A DNA stretch of 5,520 nucleotides from Dehalococcoidales bacterium (GCA_030641585.1 DAOWHE010000079.1:1-5520); one strand, 5' to 3'; shown: positions 1 to 5,520, counted from the first letter of the stretch. Notes: generated from the sequence alone by a model not told the origin. Numbers and translations: made by a program.

Positions 1-1188
1 CTGTGAGCCGCCAAAGAACTCCCTGATAGCGGCCACTACCGGACGAATGTTTACCAGAGCACCGGGAGTAACCACATCAGTGCTGACAATGCTCATGCGC
101 TCCCTGGCGACTCGCTGAAGGCGGACTAAGCCAATGCGGAACTGGTTTTGAATCAGTTCACCAACAGTACGCACTCGCCGATTTCCCAGATGGTCAATAT
201 CATCGGCGGTATCATCGCCATTATTAACCATGATGATGTGCCTGACTATCTCGACAATATCTTCTTTGGTCAGAGCCCGCTGGTCTTCTTTCACTTTGCC
301 TTCAAGCCCTAATCGCCGGTTAAGCTTATAGCGACCGACTATTCCCAGGTTATAATGCTGAGGATTAAAGAATAGGTTGTTTATTAGTTTTTTGGCATTG
401 TCAACGTTAGGCAGGTCGCCAGGGCGTACCCTCCTATAGATGTCAACCAGTGCCAAGCGCTCATCTCTGACCATCGGGTCCCGCTCCATCGTTTGCCGGA
501 TAAAACTGTGCTCCGGAGAGCTATCCTCTTTAGAGAACAGCTCTAGCAGCTTATCATCACTACCATAACCAATAGCCCGCAAGAGTGTGGTAACCGGAAT
601 CTTACGCCTACCGTCTATCTTGACCGAAATTACATCCCGGCTACTGGTGCCAAACTCCAGCCAGGTGCCACGGCTGGGGATTAGATTAGCGCGGCACAAT
701 CTGCGACCACTGGTAGCATCCTCTTCAAGAGTGAAATAGACTCCGGGTGAACGAAGTAGCTGACTCACTATTACTCGCTCAGTTCCGCTGGTAATAAAGG
801 TGCCCTTGGCCGTCATCAAGGGGATGTCACCAAAGAATATGTCGAACGGTTCCTTGATTTCCCCGGTTCCTTTAACCAGTAACCTTGCCTTAACATATAG
901 TAGCACTGCATAGGTCAGGTCGCGCTGGTAACATTCTTGCTCAGTGTAACGAGGTTCACGAAACTCATAGCCGATAAAACTGAGCTCCAGCCTGTTGCCG
1001 GTGAAGTCCTTAATAGGCGATATCTCTTCCAGTAATTGCTTTATGCCTTCCTCTTGGAACCATCGGTATGAGTCTAATTGGACTTCAATCAGATTGGGGA
1101 CATCTATTATCTGGGGTAACTTAGAATAAGATTTTCTAAAAGCAGAAGAGGATTCCCTTTCGGGAAGCGTTGGTGACCTAAATACCAT
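1..1188 (-). CDS. rpoB: DNA-directed RNA polymerase subunit beta, N-terminal part (partial, runs off left edge)
   Basis: The beta subunit forms, with beta', the catalytic core of bacterial RNA polymerase. The 396 codons read without interruption from ATG at 1188 to the first base. Family landmarks in order: LIEVQLDSYRWF (33-44), the beta2-proximal block RYTEQECYQRDLTYAVLLYV (80-99), the conserved GTERVIVSQLLRSPGVYF (135-152), DHLGNRRVRTVGELIQNQFR (332-351), and PVVAAIREFFGGSQ (383-396), where the window ends at the start of rifampicin cluster I. Q396 should match E. coli Q510. The roughly 114-residue shortfall relative to E. coli fits absence of the large lineage-specific insertion that proteobacterial beta carries at about residues 225-343. 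The start is supported by a GGGAG Shine-Dalgarno 5 nt upstream. About one third of the usual length of roughly 1,150-1,350 residues is present. It is transcribed divergently from the ABC genes. Identification is certain; only the C-terminal two thirds are missing, through the window edge and not mutation. Confidence 0.98.
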   Translation of the reverse strand, partial: MVFRSPTLPERESSSAFRKSYSKLPQIIDVPNLIEVQLDSYRWFQEEGIKQLLEEISPIKDFTGNRLELSFIGYEFREPRYTEQECYQRDLTYAVLLYVKARLLVKGTGEIKEPFDIFFGDIPLMTAKGTFITSGTERVIVSQLLRSPGVYFTLEEDATSGRRLCRANLIPSRGTWLEFGTSSRDVISVKIDGRRKIPVTTLLRAIGYGSDDKLLELFSKEDSSPEHSFIRQTMERDPMVRDERLALVDIYRRVRPGDLPNVDNAKKLINNLFFNPQHYNLGIVGRYKLNRRLGLEGKVKEDQRALTKEDIVEIVRHIIMVNNGDDTADDIDHLGNRRVRTVGELIQNQFRIGLVRLQRVARERMSIVSTDVVTPGALVNIRPVVAAIREFFGGSQ

Positions 1189-1193
1189 CTCTA

Positions 1194-1198
1194 CTCCC
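1194..1198 (-). promoter_or_regulatory. Shine-Dalgarno of rpoB
   Basis: On the minus strand this reads GGGAG, followed by the 5-nt spacer TAGAG and the ATG at 1188. It fixes the start of the partial rpoB frame, which has no other good start nearby. Confidence 0.75.
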
Positions 1199-1309
1199 TA
1201 TACAGACATGCGGAAACATGCTTACTTTAGTGCTAATGCAAAATAAGAAACGCGGTTAGTCAAGAGATACAACAGGGCGAAACCTTAAGAGGCATAATTA
1301 CAACCTAGT

Positions 1310-1338
1310 ATGATACCACTATTGATAATGCTTGTCAA
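1310..1338 (-). promoter_or_regulatory. Near-consensus sigma70-type promoter for rpoB
   Basis: Read on the minus strand there is a perfect -35 box TTGACA (1333-1338), a 17-nt spacer, and a -10 box TATCAT (1310-1315, 5 of 6 matches to TATAAT). A transcript would begin near 1303, giving a leader of about 115 nt before the rpoB ATG at 1188. This is the strongest promoter in the window, as expected for a highly expressed housekeeping gene. Function is inferred from sequence only. Confidence 0.75.
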
Positions 1339-1408
1339 GTCCCATCCACTCTAAAAGCAATCTGCTATCAGAGAGGCCTATAGAAGATGAACAAGTTTCC
1401 CCTGATAC

Positions 1409-1437
1409 TTCCCAATACTTTATAGCGGTGTTATAAT
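1409..1437 (+). promoter_or_regulatory. Sigma70-type promoter for the ABC exporter genes
   Basis: A perfect -10 box TATAAT (1432-1437) is preceded, at a 17-nt spacer, by TTCCCA (1409-1414, 4 of 6 matches to TTGACA). Transcription would start near 1444, leaving a leader of about 20 nt before the ATG at 1464. About 70 bp separate this -35 box from the rpoB -35 box on the other strand, so the two promoters are back to back without overlapping. I see no clear operator between them. Confidence 0.6.
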
Positions 1438-1463
1438 AACAGAAAGTCTATGCAGAGTCTAAT

Positions 1464-2351
1464 ATGGCTATAATCAAAACCTCCGGGCTTACTAAATACT
1501 ACGGCAAGATATGCGGCATTAAGAGTCTTGACCTGGAAGTAGACAAGGGCGAGATATTCGGCTTTCTGGGACCCAACGGTGCCGGCAAGACGACTACCAT
1601 CCGTCTCCTCCTGGACCTTATTCGGCCCACCCGGGGGCAGGCTGAGGTTTTTGGACTCGATACCCACCGTAATTCTCTGGAAATCCGCCAGTGCCTGGGC
1701 TATGTGCCCGGTGACGTAGTGCTATATGATGGCATGACAGGCGGTGAGTTCCTGGCGCTGATGGGCAGCTTCCATCAGGGGCATGATGGCCGTCGGCTCA
1801 AAGAACTGCAGGAGCGACTGGAGCTAGACCTTTCTCGCCAGACCAGAGCCTATTCCAAGGGGATGAAACAGAAACTGGCCATCATCCAGGCCTTTATGAA
1901 TGACCCGAAACTGCTGATACTGGATGAACCTACTCTGGGGCTTGACCCCCTGATGCAGCGTCAGTTCTATGATTTACTGCTAGAAGAGAAAAGTCGCGGT
2001 AAGACCATATTTCTATCGTCACACATTCTGCCCGAGGTGGAAAGGGTCTGCGACCGGGTAGGCATAGTACGAGGCGGCCACCTAGTAGATATTGAACTGG
2101 TAGCTGACCTGAAACGCAAGAAGATAAGGCGTATGCACCTCATCTTCAGCCGAGAGATGGCCCAGGATGAACTCAAGCTGAAGGGAGTGGATATTATCAG
2201 CATTAAGGGCAAACAGGTGGAACTCAAGGTGCACGGTGAAATCCCCAGCCTCTTAAAACAACTGTGCCAGCTTCCCATAGAAGATATGTCCTTCCCCGAG
2301 GCCAGCCTGGAAGATACCTTCATGGAGTTTTACGAGGAGGAACAGCCTTGA
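1464..2351 (+). CDS. ABC-2-type exporter, ATP-binding protein (CcmA/DRA-like family)
   Basis: Cytoplasmic ATPase, 295 residues, that would power export through the permease encoded next. All nucleotide-binding motifs are visible: Walker A GPNGAGKT (36-43), ABC signature YSKGMKQK (130-137, the relaxed form usual in ABC-2 exporters instead of LSGGQ), Walker B LLILDEPT (150-157), D-loop LGLDP (158-162) and switch histidine H187 in SSH. At the Q-loop, YVPGD (80-84) has glycine where many ABC proteins have Gln or Glu; GxxPG is also common in this subfamily. Residues after about 215 form the C-terminal accessory domain ending in the typical LEDTFMEFY (282-290). The start ATG has only a weak AGAG upstream, but the N-terminus aligns well with the family. 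The stop overlaps the permease start by 4 nt, implying translational coupling. The substrate cannot be deduced; drugs, lipids or peptides are all possible for this family. Confidence 0.93.
   Translation: MAIIKTSGLTKYYGKICGIKSLDLEVDKGEIFGFLGPNGAGKTTTIRLLLDLIRPTRGQAEVFGLDTHRNSLEIRQCLGYVPGDVVLYDGMTGGEFLALMGSFHQGHDGRRLKELQERLELDLSRQTRAYSKGMKQKLAIIQAFMNDPKLLILDEPTLGLDPLMQRQFYDLLLEEKSRGKTIFLSSHILPEVERVCDRVGIVRGGHLVDIELVADLKRKKIRRMHLIFSREMAQDELKLKGVDIISIKGKQVELKVHGEIPSLLKQLCQLPIEDMSFPEASLEDTFMEFYEEEQP
2334..2340 (+). promoter_or_regulatory. Strong Shine-Dalgarno that sets the permease start
   Basis: GAGGAGG lies inside the last codons of the ATPase gene, 7 nt before TTG at 2348. It decides the permease start in favour of this TTG over the in-frame ATG at 2264, which lies 84 nt further upstream inside the ATPase gene. 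Confidence 0.8.
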
Positions 2352-3154
2352 GCCTAAGACTATTTCTGAGTAATCTGAAGCTTGGCCGCTGGGGACTGAT
2401 AGCCTGGTCCGGCATCATATTCCTCTACGGCGTGCTGACGATGTACCTCTACCCCACAGTGACTGAGGATATTCTTGGCTACCTGAACTCATTGCCGGAA
2501 GCGATGAAGGCAGCCTTCGGCTATGAGGGCGTAGATTTCACTACTTCCACCTTTACCCCAGAGGCATTCGCCACCCTTGAGTTCTTGGTGATGTGGCCGC
2601 TGCTTATAGGTATCTACGGCATCTTTTCCAGCATCGGCATTGCCCGTGAGGCGGAGCGGGGCACCCTTGATTTACTACTGGCCCAACCGGTTAAACGCTA
2701 CAAGGTGCTGATAAGCAAGTTCGCCGTCTTCGTCTTCGCCGCTCTGCTGATAGCGATAGCCTCGCTGCTTGGCTTGGTCCTTGGCACCGTCATTATTAAT
2801 GAATCGGTTAATACTACTAGCCTGGCCCTGGTGCTGTTTGAAGCCTTTCTCTTCGTACTGGCCATTGGCTGCTTCACCCTGCTTTTCTCGGCCATCTTCC
2901 TTGAGCCAAGAAAGAGCCTGCTGGCCGCCGGGGTGGTGATGGCCGGCTCCTATATACTTAATTTCATTGTGCCTATCTTGAGTGATTCCTTTAGCTGGCT
3001 GCGAAACCTGTCCCTTTTCTACTACTACCGGCCTAATGAGGTAGTCAGCAGCGCTTCCTTAAACGGAACAGCAGTCGCTGTATACGCATCGGTGGCTATT
3101 GTATGTTTCATCGCCGCGTTGGTGATCTTCCAGCGCCGTGACCTGAGCGTATAG
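2348..3154 (+). CDS. ABC-2-type exporter, membrane permease
   Basis: Integral membrane partner of the upstream ATPase, 268 residues from TTG at 2348. Hydrophobic segments predict six helices at about 17-35, 76-98, 124-149, 159-184, 190-211 and 242-262, with a short basic N-terminus inside. The stretch AREAERGTLDLLLAQPVKR (99-117), ahead of helix 3, is the hallmark of ABC-2 permeases (E..GTL..LL..P..R), thought to form the coupling contact with the ATPase. The extracellular loop between helices 1 and 2 (about 36-75) is the longest. The start codon TTG shares TTGA with the ATPase stop, and a GAGGAGG site sits 7 nt upstream. A longer reading from 2264 would add 28 non-hydrophobic residues translated from the ATPase gene in another frame and is not credible. 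One ATPase plus one permease suggests a dimer of each. Substrate unknown; no regulator or accessory gene accompanies the pair. Confidence 0.9.
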   Translation: MSLRLFLSNLKLGRWGLIAWSGIIFLYGVLTMYLYPTVTEDILGYLNSLPEAMKAAFGYEGVDFTTSTFTPEAFATLEFLVMWPLLIGIYGIFSSIGIAREAERGTLDLLLAQPVKRYKVLISKFAVFVFAALLIAIASLLGLVLGTVIINESVNTTSLALVLFEAFLFVLAIGCFTLLFSAIFLEPRKSLLAAGVVMAGSYILNFIVPILSDSFSWLRNLSLFYYYRPNEVVSSASLNGTAVAVYASVAIVCFIAALVIFQRRDLSV

Positions 3155-3182
3155 GCTGGTTCCGCTAGGGTTAGGGCCAGCC
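3154..3182 (+). terminator. GC-rich hairpin after the permease stop, possible weak terminator
   Basis: GGCTGG (3154-3159) pairs perfectly with CCAGCC (3177-3182), extendable by two G-U pairs and one C-G pair inside. It starts at the last base of the permease stop codon, where a transcript end would be expected. No T-run follows, so it does not fit a classical intrinsic terminator; it may protect a 3' end or aid factor-dependent termination. Confidence 0.3.
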
Positions 3183-3200
3183 AGTTCCCCAGCCTTGCGA

Positions 3201-3229
3201 TTGACGCTGAAATATGCTTGTGATAGTAT
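3201..3229 (+). promoter_or_regulatory. Promoter with extended -10 for ribF-tyrS
   Basis: TTGACG (3201-3206, 5 of 6 to consensus), a 17-nt spacer ending in TGA (a TGn extended -10 element), and TAGTAT (3224-3229, 4 of 6). Start of transcription would be near 3236, giving a leader of about 87 nt before the ribF ATG at 3323. No better promoter is visible between the ABC genes and ribF; TATACT at 3295-3300 lacks a -35 partner. Confidence 0.55.
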
Positions 3230-3232
3230 TTA

Positions 3233-3245
3233 GTACCTGAGGTAC
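3233..3245. repeat. 13-bp perfect palindrome at the predicted ribF transcription start
   Basis: GTACC-TGA-GGTAC has two perfect 5-bp arms around a 3-base centre. It begins 3 bp downstream of the predicted -10 box, so it overlaps the likely transcription start. It could be a small operator or a 5' terminal stem in the mRNA. The downstream arm could instead pair with TACC at 3251-3254. No regulator is identified. Confidence 0.4.
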
Positions 3246-3256
3246 GATTTTACCGT

Positions 3257-3279
3257 GGGTTAAATTAAATCCCTTTTTT
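3257..3279 (+). terminator. Weak stem plus six T residues in the ribF leader, terminator-like
   Basis: GGGTT (3257-3261) can pair with AA-CCC (3268-3273, with one bulged T), followed directly by TTTTTT (3274-3279). The T-run is convincing, but the stem has only three G-C pairs. It could end readthrough from the ABC genes. If the promoter at 3201 is real, it lies inside the ribF leader and could act as an attenuator. Both readings are inference. Confidence 0.25.
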
Positions 3280-3308
3280 GTTTACCATCCGCATTATACT
3301 TAATACTT

Positions 3309-3321
3309 ACCAGCAACTGGT
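3309..3321 (+). repeat. Small hairpin directly before the ribF ATG
   Basis: ACCAG-CAA-CTGGT is a perfect 5-bp stem with a 3-nt loop, ending one base before the ATG at 3323. It occupies the place where a Shine-Dalgarno would normally be, and none is visible there. In the mRNA it could limit ribosome access. Chance occurrence cannot be excluded for arms this short. Confidence 0.35.
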
Positions 3322-3322
3322 C

Positions 3323-4243
3323 ATGTTATTAGAGGAAGAGCTAGCCCGGTTATCGCCCAAGAAAGATATGCTGCTTACCATCGGGGTCTTTGATGGAGTT
3401 CACCTTGGTCATAAATATTTGCTCAAACAACTAACCCGGCAGGCTAGAGAGCAGAACTTAATTAGCGGGGTGGTAACCTTCAAGCAGCACCCCCAGAAGA
3501 TACTGTTACCCGAAACCAGGTTGCTTTATTTAACCAGTCTCAGTCAAAGAATCAAACTTCTTAAGGGTGAAGGAGTTGAAGTCATTGTTACCCTTTCCTT
3601 CACACTGGAGCTAGCTCAGATCAGTGCCCATGAGTTCGTTGGTATGCTGAAAAAGCACCTTGGAATGCGCGGACTGATAATTGGGCCTGGCTTTGCCCTA
3701 GGACGAACCCGGAAAGGCAATGCCGTGGCTCTGCATAAATTTGGGCAGAGTATGGATTTCAGCGTAACAGTAGTCCCACCAGCAACAATAAACGGGGAAG
3801 TCATCAGTAGCACCGCCATCAGGAATACTTTAGCTAGGGGTGATATGAAAAAAGTGCATGATATGTTCGGTCGCTACTTCAGCCTTGAAGGGCGTGTTAT
3901 CGCCGGAAGCGGCCGAGGCATAGGGTTAGGCTTTCCCACTGCCAATCTAGACATTGACCCGCAGCAGGCGCTGCCGGCAGATGGCATTTACGCCACCTGG
4001 ACCTATATTGATAACCAGGCCCACCAGTCAGTGACCAATATCGGTAAGCGGCCTACCTTTGGCAATGGTGAGCGAACTGTAGAGGTCCACATCCTTGACT
4101 ATCGTGGTGACCTATATCGGCGGGAGCTAAAAATTGATATAATAGAGCGACTGCGTGATGAAAAGAAGTTTAGTACCGCCGAGGAGCTAAAAAAGCAAAT
4201 AGCAGAGGATATAAAACAAGGCAGAGCCCTATTAAAAGGCTGA
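3323..4243 (+). CDS. ribF: Bifunctional riboflavin kinase / FAD synthetase
   Basis: Cytoplasmic enzyme that phosphorylates riboflavin to FMN and adenylates FMN to FAD. From ATG 3323 it is 306 residues, normal for the family. N-terminal adenylyltransferase half: GVFDGVHLGH (21-30, nucleotide-binding GxFDGxHxGH) and ISSTAIR (161-167). C-terminal flavokinase half: GRYFSLEGRV (183-192), GSGRGIGLGFPTAN (195-208, nucleotide and metal binding), NIGKRPTFG (239-247), and VEVHILDY (253-260), where E254 is the expected catalytic base. Two N-terminal positions depart from consensus: TFKQHP (52-57) where TF(D/E)PHP is usual, and GPGF (121-124) where GxDF or GxNF is usual. The start is uncertain. The frame is open to TTG at 3278, but the extra 15 residues have no family counterpart, and 20 residues before GVFDG fits orthologues. 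ATG at 3368, preceded by AAGAAAG, is a less likely alternative. tyrS follows after 8 nt, so the two are probably cotranscribed. Confidence 0.93.
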   Translation: MLLEEELARLSPKKDMLLTIGVFDGVHLGHKYLLKQLTRQAREQNLISGVVTFKQHPQKILLPETRLLYLTSLSQRIKLLKGEGVEVIVTLSFTLELAQISAHEFVGMLKKHLGMRGLIIGPGFALGRTRKGNAVALHKFGQSMDFSVTVVPPATINGEVISSTAIRNTLARGDMKKVHDMFGRYFSLEGRVIAGSGRGIGLGFPTANLDIDPQQALPADGIYATWTYIDNQAHQSVTNIGKRPTFGNGERTVEVHILDYRGDLYRRELKIDIIERLRDEKKFSTAEELKKQIAEDIKQGRALLKG

Positions 4244-4251
4244 AACTAGAT

Positions 4252-5445
4252 ATGGATACGGTGAAAATGTCCCCTAAGGATATTTTAAAGCTACTGCGGC
4301 GGGGGGTAGCTGAGGTTATAGTGAAAGAAGAGCTGGTTGAGCTATTAGGCTCGGGCAAGAAACTACGGCTAAAGGAAGGCTTTGACCCCAGTTTCCCCGA
4401 CATCCACCTGGGGCACATGGTAGCCCTTAAGAAGCTACGGGAGTTCCAGGAGTTAGGTCACCAGGTTGTCCTCATCGTTGGTGATTGGACAGCCCAGATT
4501 GGTGACCCCAGTGGCATCTCCGTCACCCGCCCTATGCTATCTGCCGAACAGGTAAAAGCCAATGCCCAAACCTATATGGAGCAGTTCTTCAAGGTAGTTG
4601 ATAAGGCTCACACAGAGGTCAGATGGCAAAGCGAGTGGTTTGACAAATTCACCCTTGCCGACGTTATCCAGCTTACCAGCAAATTCACCATAGCCCAGTT
4701 ACTGGCTCGTGAAGACTTCAACAAGCGGTATAATGCCGGGCGACCGATAACGATGACCGAATTTCTCTATCCCCTGCTCCAAGCCTATGATTCGGTAGCC
4801 ATTCAGGCTGATGTTGAATTTGGCGGCACTGACCAGAAGTTTAATCTGCTGGTTGGCCGGGAGCTACAATCAATGGTAGGCCAGCGTCCCCAACAGCTCC
4901 TTTTAGTCCCCATCCTCATCGGCACCGACGGCAGCCAGAAGATGAGTAAAAGTCTGGACAACTATATTGGCGTCGCCGAGCCACCCGAGGAGATATACGG
5001 CAAGGTAATGTCCATCCCGGACACACTTATCCTTCACTACTTTGAACTGGTAACCGATGTCCCTGACCAAGAACTGGGGGAATTCAAGCAAGAGTTTGAG
5101 AATAAAACTGTCAACCCGATGGAGCTTAAAAAACGGCTGGCCAGGGAGATTGTAAGCCAGCTCTATAATCAGAAGGCAGCCAGCCAAGCCGAGAGACACT
5201 TTACCCGGGTTATCCAGCAGAAAGAGGTGCCGGAGGAGATAGAGCTTGGTACAAAGTCGAAAGGCAATCTCAGAGATTATCTTGTAACAAACAAGCTCGC
5301 AAAAAGCAAAATGGAAGCCAAGCGTCTCATCGAGCAAGGCGCCGTATATGTAGACGGCAAAAGAAATGCAGATGCGAACTGGATAGTCACAAAAGACAGT
5401 ATCATAAGAGTAGGAAAGAGAGGTCTTTATATCAAGTCAACCTAA
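4252..5445 (+). CDS. tyrS: Tyrosyl-tRNA synthetase (KMSKS/TyrZ-like type)
   Basis: Class Ic aminoacyl-tRNA synthetase that charges tRNA-Tyr with tyrosine in the cytoplasm; 397 residues, full length. In order: the HIGH motif as HLGH (52-55), VGDWTAQIGDPSG (76-88), the tyrosine-site block YPLLQAYDS (173-181), GGTDQKFN (191-198), the KMSKS loop (230-234), and a C-terminal S4 RNA-binding domain from about 339 to 372 (GNLRDYL...QGAVYVDGK). HLGH plus a canonical KMSKS is typical of the TyrZ-like subgroup; the B. subtilis TyrS/E. coli type has KFGKS. The gene starts 8 nt after ribF. AAAAGG (4234-4239) lies 12 nt before ATG 4252, slightly far, so the second Met at 4267 (residue 6) is a possible start; neither changes any motif. 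There is no room for a T-box leader before it, so expression probably follows ribF. Confidence 0.97.
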   Translation: MDTVKMSPKDILKLLRRGVAEVIVKEELVELLGSGKKLRLKEGFDPSFPDIHLGHMVALKKLREFQELGHQVVLIVGDWTAQIGDPSGISVTRPMLSAEQVKANAQTYMEQFFKVVDKAHTEVRWQSEWFDKFTLADVIQLTSKFTIAQLLAREDFNKRYNAGRPITMTEFLYPLLQAYDSVAIQADVEFGGTDQKFNLLVGRELQSMVGQRPQQLLLVPILIGTDGSQKMSKSLDNYIGVAEPPEEIYGKVMSIPDTLILHYFELVTDVPDQELGEFKQEFENKTVNPMELKKRLAREIVSQLYNQKAASQAERHFTRVIQQKEVPEEIELGTKSKGNLRDYLVTNKLAKSKMEAKRLIEQGAVYVDGKRNADANWIVTKDSIIRVGKRGLYIKST

Positions 5446-5459
5446 CCCCAGTTAAGAAG

Positions 5460-5475
5460 GCAAACGCCGCTTTGC
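5460..5475 (+). terminator. Short hairpin after tyrS, doubtful terminator
   Basis: GCAAA (5460-5464) pairs with TTTGC (5471-5475) around the loop CGCCGC, 14 nt after the tyrS stop. The stem is short and A-T rich and no T-run follows, so termination here is doubtful. Its 3' arm overlaps the possible -35 box of the promoter described next. Confidence 0.2.
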
Positions 5476-5499
5476 TAAAGTAATTAATTCAGATATACT
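5471..5499 (+). promoter_or_regulatory. Possible promoter for a gene beyond the right edge
   Basis: TATACT (5494-5499, 5 of 6 to TATAAT) is preceded at 17 nt by TTTGCT (5471-5476, 3 of 6). The -10 box is good and the -35 box weak. A start of transcription near 5506 would precede the Shine-Dalgarno at 5514. Confidence 0.35.
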
Positions 5500-5513
5500 T
5501 AGTAACAAGCAGT

Positions 5514-5519
5514 GAGGAG
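5514..5519 (+). promoter_or_regulatory. Shine-Dalgarno for a gene starting just past the window
   Basis: GAGGAG at the very end of the window is a strong ribosome-binding sequence with no start codon before the edge. A plus-strand gene should begin about 5-10 bases beyond position 5520, about 80 bases after tyrS. Confidence 0.5.
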
Positions 5520-5520
5520 C

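Noticed and set aside
1206..1221. ACATGC repeated with a 10-bp period just upstream of the rpoB ribosome site.
   Set aside because: Only two 6-bp copies are present, which is easily chance; no further copies occur nearby.
1228..1262. A second rpoB promoter on the minus strand starting with TTGACT.
   Set aside because: At 17 nt the -10 position reads TGCATT, only 3 of 6 to consensus, much weaker than the promoter at 1310-1338.
1967..2323. A 118-residue open frame on the minus strand, rich in Ser and Arg.
   Set aside because: It is the complement of the 3' end of the ABC ATPase gene, with low-complexity composition and no ribosome site.
3278..3322. TTG at 3278 as the start of ribF, adding 15 residues.
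   Set aside because: No Shine-Dalgarno precedes it, the extra residues do not resemble RibF N-termini, and ATG 3323 gives the usual distance to GVFDGVHLGH.
3155..3322. FMN riboswitch (RFN element) before ribF.
   Set aside because: The conserved RFN blocks and multi-stem junction are not recognisable, and the leader of about 87 nt is too short to hold the element plus an expression platform.
4138..4143. A perfect TATAAT inside ribF as an internal tyrS promoter.
   Set aside because: At a 17-nt spacer the -35 position reads TATCGG, a poor match, and the hexamer encodes ordinary RibF residues.
4244..4251. A T-box leader for tyrS.
   Set aside because: Only 8 nt separate ribF and tyrS, and no T-box core sequence is seen around ribF.
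4903..5337. A 144-residue open frame on the minus strand.
   Set aside because: It lies wholly inside tyrS, whose motifs and S4 domain are unmistakable, and shows no recognisable family of its own. It is an antisense shadow.

Overview
The window looks like ordinary bacterial chromosome. The protein sequences have the flavour of Chloroflexota, most likely Dehalococcoidia; that placement rests on remembered resemblance of the TyrRS, RibF and RpoB sequences, not on a search, so treat it as moderate confidence. The bacterial traits are clear: sigma70-type promoters with 17-bp spacers, a Shine-Dalgarno-led TTG start, 4- to 8-nt gene junctions, and a bacterial-type RNA polymerase beta subunit that lacks the large N-terminal insertion of the E. 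coli protein.

Layout. Positions 1-1188 (minus strand) hold the first 396 codons of rpoB, which runs off the left edge exactly where the rifampicin-binding cluster begins. Positions 1189-1463 form a divergent intergenic region with a near-consensus promoter for rpoB on the minus strand and a good promoter for the ABC genes on the plus strand. Positions 1464-3154 (plus) are a two-gene ABC-2-type exporter: an ATPase and a membrane permease that overlap by 4 nt. Positions 3155-3322 are a second intergenic region with a promoter (extended -10) and three short dyads. Positions 3323-5445 (plus) are ribF (riboflavin kinase/FAD synthetase) and tyrS (tyrosyl-tRNA synthetase), 8 nt apart and probably cotranscribed. 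The last 75 bases hold a small hairpin, a possible promoter and a strong Shine-Dalgarno for a gene beyond the right edge.

How they fit together. Transcription (rpoB), flavin cofactor supply (ribF) and tyrosine charging (tyrS) are core housekeeping functions. The ABC pair is a self-contained export unit of unknown substrate placed between them. The start of the permease had to be corrected: the longest open frame begins inside the ATPase gene, but the strong Shine-Dalgarno points to TTG at 2348.

No new biological system is evident. The points most worth a second look are the departures from consensus in the FAD-synthetase half of RibF, the structured leader in front of ribF, and the unusual position of rpoB with its own consensus promoter and no rplJ/rplL directly upstream.
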